Positions 8,359-15,496 of a stretch of 64,000 bases of DNA are shown in pieces (position 1 is the stretch's first letter; every line of letters begins with the position of its first letter). The notes under the pieces are model-generated. The model was not told where the DNA came from. It was given only the letters and a program-made list of their open reading frames with translations, and made no database searches. The stretch covers positions 124,001 to 188,000 of the forward strand of contig NZ_NKYF01000012.1 in NCBI RefSeq assembly GCF_002262885.1. Direction: 5' to 3'. Source of the DNA: Pseudonocardia sp. MH-G8. Lineage in GTDB: Bacteria > Actinomycetota > Actinomycetes > Mycobacteriales > Pseudonocardiaceae. The translations under genes and the position numbers were made by a program.

Positions 8359-9300
8359 ATGTCGAAGGTCGCCATCGTCGGGTGCGGCGCGATGGGGTCG
8401 GTCTACGCGGGGTTGATGCAACGCGCCGGGCACGAGGTGCACGGCGTGTGCCTGTGGCCCGACCACGTCGAGGCCGTGAACGCCGGTGGCCTGCGCGTGC
8501 ACGGTGCGAGCGGGGACCACACCGTCGGGCTCACGTCGATGTCCCTGACGACCGACGGGATCGGCGTGTGCGACCTGGTCGTCATCGCCACGAAGGCGTT
8601 CGACGTCGTGGCGGCCGCGGAATCGGCACGATCGCTGATCGGGCCCGCCACGGTGGTCCAGAGCATCCAGAACGGGCTCGGCTCGCCGGAACGGGTGGCC
8701 GCGGTCCTCGGCGGGGAGCGCCTCGCCATCGGGGTGGTCGGCGGCTTCGGCGCGTCGGTGCCCGCGCCCGGCGTGGCCCACCACAACGGCATGGAGATGA
8801 TCCGCTTCGGCGCCTTCGCGAGCCTGCCCCGGGAGGCGCTGGAGGCGTCGGCGCAGATCTGGACGTCGTCGGGCTTCGCGGTGCGGTTGTTCGAGGACAC
8901 CGACCGGATGGTGTGGGAGAAGTTCATCATGAACGTCGCCTTCTCCGGCACCACCTGCGTCACCGGGCTGACGATCGGTCAGGTGCTGGCCTCCCCGAGC
9001 GCCTGGGCGGTGGCGCAGGCCTGTGCGCGCGAGGCGCTGGCCGTGGCGGACGCGGCGGGCATCACGCTCGACGTCGGCGACCCGATCGCGCACGTCCGCG
9101 CCCTGGGCGGCAAGATCCCCGACGCCCGCCCGTCGATGTTGCTCGACTTCCTGCTCCAGCGCCGGGGTGAGGTCGACGCCATCGTCGGGCAGGTGGGGGT
9201 GCTGGGGCAGCGGTACGGCGTCGCCACCCCCGTGACACGGACGGTGGCCGACCTGATCCGGGCCCGGGAATCGACCTACCTCCCGGGGGACGAGGGCTGA
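8359..9300 (+). CDS. panE: 2-dehydropantoate 2-reductase family protein (PanE/ApbA)
   Basis: A 313-residue protein from ATG 8359, with a strong AAGGAGG 8 nt upstream. The N-terminal Rossmann domain has V-G-C-G-A-M-G-S and the V-V-I-A-T-K-A segment with the catalytic-type Lys. The helical C-terminal half carries R-M-V-W-E-K-F-I-M-N-V, the ApbA_C signature with the second Lys. It would reduce 2-dehydropantoate to pantoate with NADPH for coenzyme A synthesis. Many actinobacteria have several paralogues, some of which act on other 2-ketoacids, so the substrate is uncertain. Its last 25 bp overlap the convergent SGNH gene. Confidence 0.8.
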   Translation: MSKVAIVGCGAMGSVYAGLMQRAGHEVHGVCLWPDHVEAVNAGGLRVHGASGDHTVGLTSMSLTTDGIGVCDLVVIATKAFDVVAAAESARSLIGPATVVQSIQNGLGSPERVAAVLGGERLAIGVVGGFGASVPAPGVAHHNGMEMIRFGAFASLPREALEASAQIWTSSGFAVRLFEDTDRMVWEKFIMNVAFSGTTCVTGLTIGQVLASPSAWAVAQACAREALAVADAAGITLDVGDPIAHVRALGGKIPDARPSMLLDFLLQRRGEVDAIVGQVGVLGQRYGVATPVTRTVADLIRARESTYLPGDEG

Positions 9301-10076
9301 TCGCGGGCCTGCACCGGCGTCGGGTCGACCGTCGGCACGGCGATCCAGTCGAGGTGCTTGGCGGTGCGGGTGTCCCCGGAGGAGCGGCCCCGCACCCGTC
9401 GGATCAGCCATGGCAGGACGTGCTCGCGGTAGTACCGCGCCTCGGCCAGCAGTCGGCGAGCCACCGGCGAATCGGCGCTCGCGCCCTGGGCCGCGGGCCC
9501 CTCGCCCAGTGCGGCGAGGACGAGCGCGGCGACGCGCTGGTGGCCGGCCGCGTTCAGGTGCAGCCGGTCGGGCGACCAGTGGTGCGCGCGCCGGATCTCC
9601 GTGTCGTGGAAGACGTCCACCAGCTCCACGCCGTGCCGCGCCGCCAGCCCGGCGACACCGGTCGTGAGCTCCTCGCCGCGCCGGCGGACCGTGCGCCCGA
9701 AGGGGAGCCGGTCGGAGGGGTCGGCGCCGCTGAGCAGCACGAGCCGCACTCCCGCCGCCCGACAGCGCAGGACCGCCCGTTCGGTGAGACCGAGGAGGTG
9801 GGCCACGTCGATGCCCGGGCGGAGCATGTCGTTGCCGCCGCCGTTGAGGGTGATCAGGTCCGGGGCCGGGGTGAGGGACAGCGCCGCGTCGAGCTGCTCG
9901 GTGACGATCGGCTCCAGCAGGCGCCCCCGCACCGCCAGGTTCGCGTAGTGCACCTCGCCGCCCCGCGCGGCGGCCAGGCCGGCGGCGACCCGGTCCGCCC
10001 ATCCCCGCACCGCCCCGCCGGGGAGCTCGTCACCCACGCCCTCGGTGAAGCTGTCCCCGATCGCCGCGTACCGCAC
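9276..10076 (-). CDS. SGNH/GDSL-type esterase
   Basis: A 266-residue protein from GTG 10076. Block I is A-I-G-D-S-F-T-E-G with the nucleophile Ser, Gly sits in N-L-A-V-R-G, block III is L-N-G-G-G-N-D-M (oxyanion Asn) and block V is W-S-P-D-R-L-H-L-N with the Asp and His. No signal peptide is present, so it is probably cytoplasmic, as in many actinobacterial SGNH proteins. About 60 C-terminal residues past the domain are basic and lack a known motif. The start is 17 bp after purU, so it may be the last gene of that transcript. The substrate is unknown. Confidence 0.8.
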   Translation of the reverse strand: MRYAAIGDSFTEGVGDELPGGAVRGWADRVAAGLAAARGGEVHYANLAVRGRLLEPIVTEQLDAALSLTPAPDLITLNGGGNDMLRPGIDVAHLLGLTERAVLRCRAAGVRLVLLSGADPSDRLPFGRTVRRRGEELTTGVAGLAARHGVELVDVFHDTEIRRAHHWSPDRLHLNAAGHQRVAALVLAALGEGPAAQGASADSPVARRLLAEARYYREHVLPWLIRRVRGRSSGDTRTAKHLDWIAVPTVDPTPVQARDQPSSPGR

Positions 10077-10093
10077 CGCACCACACTATGTGC

Positions 10094-10942
10094 TCAGCGG
10101 AAGACCACGGTGCTGCGGTCATTGAGCAGGACGCGTCGTTCGCAGTGCCAACGCACGGCGCGGGACAGGGCCAGGGCTTCCGCGTCGCGCCCGACCGTGG
10201 AGAGGCTGCGGGGGTCGAAGGTGTGGTCGATCCGGATCACCTCCTGCTCGATGATCGGGCCCTCGTCGAGCTCCGGTGTGACGTAGTGCGCTGTGGCGCC
10301 GACGAGCTTCACGCCGCGGTCGTAGGCCTGGTGGTAGGGCTTCGCCCCGGTGAACCCGGGCAGGAACGAGTGGTGGATGTTGATCGCGCGCCCGTGCAGC
10401 CTGCGGCACAGACCGTCGGAGAGCACCTGCATGTAGCGGGCCAGCACCACGAGGTCGGCGCGGTGCTCGTCCACGAGCTCGAGCAGGCGCTGCTCGGCCT
10501 GCGGCTTGGTGTCCGGGGTGACCGGCACGTGGACGTAGGGCAGCCCGGCCGCCTCGGCCATCGGGCGCAGGTCCTCGTGGTTGGAGACCACCGCGACGAG
10601 GTCGGCCCCGAGGCTGCCGGCACGCCACCGGAAGATCAGGTCGTTGAGGCAGTGGCCCATCCGCGACACCATCACCAGCGCGCGGACGGGCTGGTCGTCA
10701 GTGAGGGAGAAGCTCATCCCGAACTCGTCGGCCACCTGCGCGAAGGCCGCGGACAGCGCGTCGGCCCGCACCTCCCCGGCGGAGACGAACGCGGTGCGCA
10801 GGAACAGCGTGCCGCGGACCGGGTCGTCGAACTGCTGGTGCTCGACGATGTCGCAGCCGTGACCGAAGAGGAACGCGCTGACCGCGTGCACGATGCCGGG
10901 GCGCTGCGGGCAGCTCAGGGTGAGGGTGGAGGTGCGGGTCAC
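10094..10942 (-). CDS. purU: Formyltetrahydrofolate deformylase
   Basis: A 282-residue protein from GTG 10942, with GAGGAG upstream. An N-terminal ACT domain (L-S-C-P-Q-R-P-G-I) is followed by a formyltransferase-fold domain with I-N-I-H-H-S-F-L-P-G-F (catalytic His) and A-H-Y-V-T-P-E-L-D-E-G-P-I-I (catalytic Asp). It hydrolyses 10-formyl-THF to formate and THF. Placed downstream of sdaA, dmg and the sox genes, it probably recycles THF when demethylation of dimethylglycine and sarcosine floods the one-carbon pool, as in other sarcosine oxidase operons. Confidence 0.93.
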   Translation of the reverse strand: MTRTSTLTLSCPQRPGIVHAVSAFLFGHGCDIVEHQQFDDPVRGTLFLRTAFVSAGEVRADALSAAFAQVADEFGMSFSLTDDQPVRALVMVSRMGHCLNDLIFRWRAGSLGADLVAVVSNHEDLRPMAEAAGLPYVHVPVTPDTKPQAEQRLLELVDEHRADLVVLARYMQVLSDGLCRRLHGRAINIHHSFLPGFTGAKPYHQAYDRGVKLVGATAHYVTPELDEGPIIEQEVIRIDHTFDPRSLSTVGRDAEALALSRAVRWHCERRVLLNDRSTVVFR

Positions 10943-10958
10943 AGCGGGTCTCCTCGGG

Positions 10959-12338
10959 TCAGCACTCGACGACGTTCAGGGCGAGCCCGCCGCGGGCGGT
11001 CTCCTTGTACTTGTCCTTCATGTCGGCCCCGGTCTCGCGCATGGTCTTGATCGCCTTGTCGAGCGTGACGTGGTGGTGGCCGTCGCCGCGCAGGGCCATC
11101 CGGGCCGCGGTGATCGCCTTGATCGCCCCCACGGCGTTGCGCTCGATGCACGGGATCTGCACGAGCCCGCCCACCGGGTCGCAGGTGAGCCCGAGGTTGT
11201 GCTCGATTCCGATCTCCGCGGCGTTCTCCACCTGCTCCGGGGTGGCGCCGAGCACCTCGGCGAGCCCGGCCGCGGCCATCGAGCACGCCGAACCCACCTC
11301 GCCCTGGCACCCGACCTCGGCCCCGGAGATCGAGGCGTTCTCCTTGAACAGCAGCCCGACGGCCGCGGCCGTGAGCAGGAATCGCACCACGCCGTCCTCG
11401 GAGTAGGAGCCGGCGAAGCGGCGGTAGTAGTGCAGGACGGCGGGGATGATGCCCGCGGCCCCGTTGGTCGGAGCGGTGACCACGCGCCCGCCCGCCGCGT
11501 TCTCCTCGTTGACGGCGAGCGCGCAGAGGGTGACCCAGTCGAGCGCGTGCAGGGCCCGGTCCTCGTCCTCCCCGCCCCCGGCCTCGAGCCGCTCCCGGAG
11601 TGCGGCGGCGCGCCGTCGGACCTTCAGCCCGCCCGGGAGCACACCCGTGGTGTGCGTGCCGCGCTCCACGCACTCCTGCATCACCGACCAGATGTGCAGC
11701 AGCCCGGCCCGCACCTCTTCCTCAGGACGGCGCACGAGCTCGTTGGCGAGCATGACCTCGCTGATGCTCATGCCGGTCTCGCGGGTGTGCTGCAGCAGCT
11801 CCCCGCCCGTGCGGAACGGGTGGGGAACCGGGGTCGGGTCCGCGACGAGCACGGGACGTCCCGTGTCGTCCTCGTCGAGGACGAACCCGCCGCCCACCGA
11901 GAAGTACTCGCGGGCGAGCAGCTCGGCGCCGCCGGCGTCGAGCGCCCGGAAACGCATGCCGTTGGTGTGGAACGGCAGCCGCTTGCGGCGGTGCAGCACG
12001 ATGTGGTCGTCGACCGAGAAGGCGATCGCGTGCTTGCCGCCGAGCAGGAGCTCGCCGCGCGTGCGGACGGTGGCCACGCGTGGCTCCGCGGCCGCCGGGT
12101 CGACGACGTCGGGTTGCTCGCCCTCCAACCCCAGCACCACCGCCTTCACACTGCCGTGGCCGTGGCCGGTGGCCCCGAGCGAGCCGAACAGCTCCGCGCG
12201 CACCCCGCCCGTGCGGGGGAGCAGGCCCTCGCGGTCCAGCAGGGTCACGAAGGAGTGCGCGGCCCGCATCGGTCCGACCGTGTGGGAGCTGGAAGGCCCG
12301 ATCCCGACCGTGAAGAGATCGAACACGCTGATCGTCAT
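10959..12338 (-). CDS. sdaA: L-serine dehydratase, iron-sulfur type, single chain
   Basis: A 459-residue protein of the usual length. The beta domain starts with F-D-L-F-T-V-G-I-G-P-S-S-S-H-T-V-G-P, and the alpha domain has E-V-G-C-Q-G-E-V-G-S-A-C and later L-T-C-D-P-V-G-G and I-P-C-I-E-R-N, supplying the Cys ligands of the 4Fe-4S cluster. It deaminates serine to pyruvate and ammonia. The position between dimethylglycine oxidase (51-bp gap) and purU (16-bp gap) makes it the exit step of the betaine route: glycine to serine by GlyA, then to pyruvate. Confidence 0.95.
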   Translation of the reverse strand: MTISVFDLFTVGIGPSSSHTVGPMRAAHSFVTLLDREGLLPRTGGVRAELFGSLGATGHGHGSVKAVVLGLEGEQPDVVDPAAAEPRVATVRTRGELLLGGKHAIAFSVDDHIVLHRRKRLPFHTNGMRFRALDAGGAELLAREYFSVGGGFVLDEDDTGRPVLVADPTPVPHPFRTGGELLQHTRETGMSISEVMLANELVRRPEEEVRAGLLHIWSVMQECVERGTHTTGVLPGGLKVRRRAAALRERLEAGGGEDEDRALHALDWVTLCALAVNEENAAGGRVVTAPTNGAAGIIPAVLHYYRRFAGSYSEDGVVRFLLTAAAVGLLFKENASISGAEVGCQGEVGSACSMAAAGLAEVLGATPEQVENAAEIGIEHNLGLTCDPVGGLVQIPCIERNAVGAIKAITAARMALRGDGHHHVTLDKAIKTMRETGADMKDKYKETARGGLALNVVEC

Positions 12339-12389
12339 GAGATGTGTGCGGCGTCGACACGCTGTGTGCGGTGGGCCTGGTGCCGCATC

Positions 12390-14864
12390 TCAGCGCCGGA
12401 TCCTCGTCATGTCCGGGTCCACCAGTGGTTCCACCGCCACCGTGGCGGGGATGCGGCGGCCGAAGTACTCGATCTCGACCGCGGTTCCCGGGACCGCCTC
12501 GGCCGGCAGCCAGGCGTAGGCGATGGGTGCACCGATGGTGTGTCCGAAGGCCGCGCTGGTGACGTAGCCCGCGGGGCGCCCGTGCAGGAAGACGGGCTCG
12601 TGGCCCAGCACCACGCTGCGCCGGTCGTCGATGGTGAGGCAGGACAGCCGGCGGGTGACCGTGTCGGCGCTGCGTCCGGCGAGGGCGTCGCGGCCGACGA
12701 ACTCGCCCTTGGCCGGCCGGACCGCGAACCCGACCCCCGCCTCGTACGGGTCGTGCTCGGTGGTCATGTCGTGCCCCCAGGAGCGGTAGCCCTTCTCCAG
12801 CCGGAGGCTGTTGAACGCCGCCCGCCCGGCCGCGATCACGCCGAGCTCCTGGCCTGCCTCCCACAGCACGTCCCACAGCCGCAGCCCGTACTCCGCGCTG
12901 GTGTAGATCTCCCAGCCGAGCTCGCCGACGTAGGACAGCCGCATCGCGGTGACCGGTACCCCGCCGACGCGCGCCGGCATCGCCCGGAAGTACTTCAGGG
13001 CCTCGTGCGAGAAGTCCTCCCGCGACAGCGGCTGCACCAGGTCGCGGGCCAGGGGGCCCCACACCCCGATGCAGCAGGTGCCACCGGTGATGTCCCGGAC
13101 CTGCACGTCCGACCCGCCGTTGGAGGACGCAGCGTGGCGGCGGAAGTGGTCCAGGTCGAGGTTGCCGTTGGCGCCCACCTGGAACCGGTCGGCACCGAGG
13201 CGGGCCACGGTGAGGTCGCTGCGCACGCCTCCCGCCTCGTCGAGCGCCAGGGTGTAGGTGACCGAGCCGACCGACTTGTCCATCTTCCCGGTGGTGAGCC
13301 GGTCGAGCAGCGCCAGCGCGCCGGGGCCGCTGACCTCGAGGCGCTTGAGCGGGGTCATGTCGTAGAGCGCCACGCCCTCGCGGGTGCGCCATGCCTCGGC
13401 GGCGGCGACGGGGGAGTGGAACTCGGCTGCCCACGGCTCGCGCTCGGGAGGCCGCCACGCCTCGGGAAGCTGCGCCACCAGCGGCGCGTTGGCCTCGTAC
13501 CAGTGCGGGCGCTCCCAGCCCGCGGCCTCCAGGAACACCGCACCCAGCTCGCGCTGGCGGGCGTGGAACGGGCTCACCCGCACGTCGCGCGGAGATCGGC
13601 GCGGTTCGAGGGGGTGCAGCACGTCGTAGATCTCCACGAAGTTCTGCTGCGAGGTCTCGCTGACGTAGTCCTCGCCGAGCTGGACCTCCTCGAAGCGGTG
13701 CACGTCGCACCCGTGCAGCTCGAGCTCGCTGCGCCCGTCCACCAGCAGCTGCGCCACCGCCCGGGCCACGCCGGCGGAGTGGGTGACCCAGACGGCCTCG
13801 GCGATCCAGAATCCGGCCACGTCCGGCGACTCGCCGATCAGCGGGCCGCCGTCCGGGGTGAACGAGAAGATCCCGTTGAAGCCCTCCTCGATCTTCGCCG
13901 ATGCGAGGGCGGGCAGCAGCGCGACGCTCTGCTCCCAGGACGGCGCGAAGTCCTCCTCGGTGAAGGGCAGCATCGAGGGCATCGCCGACGCGGTGACCTC
14001 CCCTTCCTCATCGAGCTCGGACAGCCGCACCGGCATCGGCCGGTGGGCGTAGCTGCCGATCCCGAGCCGGTCGACGTGCTCGCGGAAGTACAGGTCCTGG
14101 TCCTGGTGGCGCAGGATCGGCAGGCCGGCCTCCGCGCGCTCGTCGTTCCGACCGGCGAGCTCGGTGAGCTGCCCGGTCTTCACGTACTGGTGGGCCAGCG
14201 GGAGCAGCGGCACGGGCATGCCCACCATGGCGCCCACGGCCTGCCCCCAGAACCCGGCGCAGCACACGACGATGTCGGCCGGCAGGACACCGTCGCCGGT
14301 GCGCACCCCGGTGACGCGACCGCCTGCCTGCGCGATGCCGGTGACCCGGGTGGAGCCCTGGAACACCGCGCCGCGGGCCTGGGCGCGGCGCACCAGGGCG
14401 GCGACCACCCGCGGGGCCTTCGCCAGGCCGTCGGAGGGGATGTGGAACCCGCCGAGCACGCGGTCGCGGTCGAGCAGGGGGTGCAGGCGCGCGCACTCGT
14501 CGGCGTCGACGACGCGGCTCTCGATGCCCCACGATGTGGCCCAGCCGTGGCGACGCTGCAGATCGGCCAGCCGCTCCGGCGTGGTGGCGACCTCCAGGCC
14601 GCCCACCTGGTTGAAGCACCACTGACCGTCGAGGTCGAGGGCGGAGAACTTCTCGACCGAATAGCGGGCGAGGAGCGTCATCGTCCTCGACGCGTTCGTC
14701 TGGAACACCAGACCGGGCGCGTGCGAGCTGGAGCCGCCGGTGAGCGGCAGCGGGCCCTGGTCGACGACGGTGACGCGGTCCCACCCCCGGGCGGTGAGCT
14801 CGTCGGCGAGGTTGGCGCCGACGATCCCGGCTCCGATGATCACGACCTGCGGCGAACTGGGCAT
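12390..14864 (-). CDS. dmg: Dimethylglycine oxidase (FAD oxidase fused to THF-binding GcvT domain)
   Basis: An 824-residue protein; its ATG overlaps the soxG stop (ATGA). It strongly resembles Arthrobacter globiformis dimethylglycine oxidase from memory: V-I-I-G-A-G-I-V-G at the FAD site, S-S-S-H-A-P-G-L-V-F-Q-T, F-N-Q-V-G-G-L-E-V-A-T-T, then from about residue 430 a GcvT-like folate domain with Y-D-M-T-P-L-K-R-L-E-V-S-G-P-G and S-Y-V-G-E-L-G-W-E. It oxidises N,N-dimethylglycine to sarcosine with O2, giving H2O2 and passing the methyl group to THF as 5,10-methylene-THF. It feeds the upstream sarcosine oxidase; the ribosome-binding site is GGAGG. Confidence 0.92.
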   Translation of the reverse strand: MPSSPQVVIIGAGIVGANLADELTARGWDRVTVVDQGPLPLTGGSSSHAPGLVFQTNASRTMTLLARYSVEKFSALDLDGQWCFNQVGGLEVATTPERLADLQRRHGWATSWGIESRVVDADECARLHPLLDRDRVLGGFHIPSDGLAKAPRVVAALVRRAQARGAVFQGSTRVTGIAQAGGRVTGVRTGDGVLPADIVVCCAGFWGQAVGAMVGMPVPLLPLAHQYVKTGQLTELAGRNDERAEAGLPILRHQDQDLYFREHVDRLGIGSYAHRPMPVRLSELDEEGEVTASAMPSMLPFTEEDFAPSWEQSVALLPALASAKIEEGFNGIFSFTPDGGPLIGESPDVAGFWIAEAVWVTHSAGVARAVAQLLVDGRSELELHGCDVHRFEEVQLGEDYVSETSQQNFVEIYDVLHPLEPRRSPRDVRVSPFHARQRELGAVFLEAAGWERPHWYEANAPLVAQLPEAWRPPEREPWAAEFHSPVAAAEAWRTREGVALYDMTPLKRLEVSGPGALALLDRLTTGKMDKSVGSVTYTLALDEAGGVRSDLTVARLGADRFQVGANGNLDLDHFRRHAASSNGGSDVQVRDITGGTCCIGVWGPLARDLVQPLSREDFSHEALKYFRAMPARVGGVPVTAMRLSYVGELGWEIYTSAEYGLRLWDVLWEAGQELGVIAAGRAAFNSLRLEKGYRSWGHDMTTEHDPYEAGVGFAVRPAKGEFVGRDALAGRSADTVTRRLSCLTIDDRRSVVLGHEPVFLHGRPAGYVTSAAFGHTIGAPIAYAWLPAEAVPGTAVEIEYFGRRIPATVAVEPLVDPDMTRIRR

Positions 14865-15496
14865 CAGGCTCCCCTCCCGGGGTCGGTGCTGCATGCGGAT
14901 TCGGGGCCGTACTCCACCGCTGCATCGAGCAGCCAGGTGGCCAGGTAGCAGGCGAACGACGAGCGGACCAGGAGCTGGTAGTGGAACCCGCTGTCGTCGA
15001 GGGCGAGCAGGACGACACCGGCCTGGCCGAGGGTGGTCTGGGCCGCGGAGCCCGCGGGGAACACGCGGGGGTGCAGATCCAGGGAGCAGCCCGTGGCGAG
15101 CACATCGCGGACGTGCTCGCCGCGGAGCGAGAGCGTGGTGCGCTGTGCGGACACGTCGATCACGGCGCCGTGGTGCCCGACCGCCGCGCGCAGGCCGGCG
15201 TCCAGCTGCTCGGGCGTGGTGAACGGGCTGGTGACGAGCCACTCGTCGGGCCCCAGCCAGATCACGGTGGTGGTGTCGCCCTGCACCCACGTGCCCGGTG
15301 TGCTGGGCAGCGCGACGCCCAGGTGCGCGGCGACGGCCCCAGCGGCCGGCCCCTCCGCTGCGAGGCGCAGATCGGCCATCGCGACGAACGGCTCCGGGAC
15401 GACCTGGACGCTGTCGGGCAGGGCCGCGAACCGCTCCGACCAGCCCTGCAGGGGACTGGTCCGAGGCAGGGTCGCCCCCGAGGTATCAGCCGTCAC
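14864..15496 (-). CDS. soxG: Sarcosine oxidase gamma subunit
   Basis: A 210-residue protein from GTG 15496 (AAGGAG upstream), overlapping the end of soxA by 11 bp; its stop overlaps the dmg start. The sequence W-L-G-P-D-E-W-L, V-I-D-V-S-A-Q-R-T-T-L-S-L-R-G and F-H-Y-Q-L-L-V-R-S-S-F fits SoxG, a GcvT-related subunit without catalytic cofactor that packs against the alpha subunit. The frame is open upstream, but the start inside the soxA tail matches other sox operons. It completes the soxBDAG set. Confidence 0.9.
   Translation of the reverse strand: MTADTSGATLPRTSPLQGWSERFAALPDSVQVVPEPFVAMADLRLAAEGPAAGAVAAHLGVALPSTPGTWVQGDTTTVIWLGPDEWLVTSPFTTPEQLDAGLRAAVGHHGAVIDVSAQRTTLSLRGEHVRDVLATGCSLDLHPRVFPAGSAAQTTLGQAGVVLLALDDSGFHYQLLVRSSFACYLATWLLDAAVEYGPESACSTDPGRGA

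Noticed and set aside
10893..14948. A very long open frame (1351 codons) on the plus strand opposite purU, sdaA and dmg
   Set aside because: It is Val/Gly/His/Arg-rich with no recognisable domain, and the minus strand holds three clear genes. It is a mirror frame typical of high-GC DNA.
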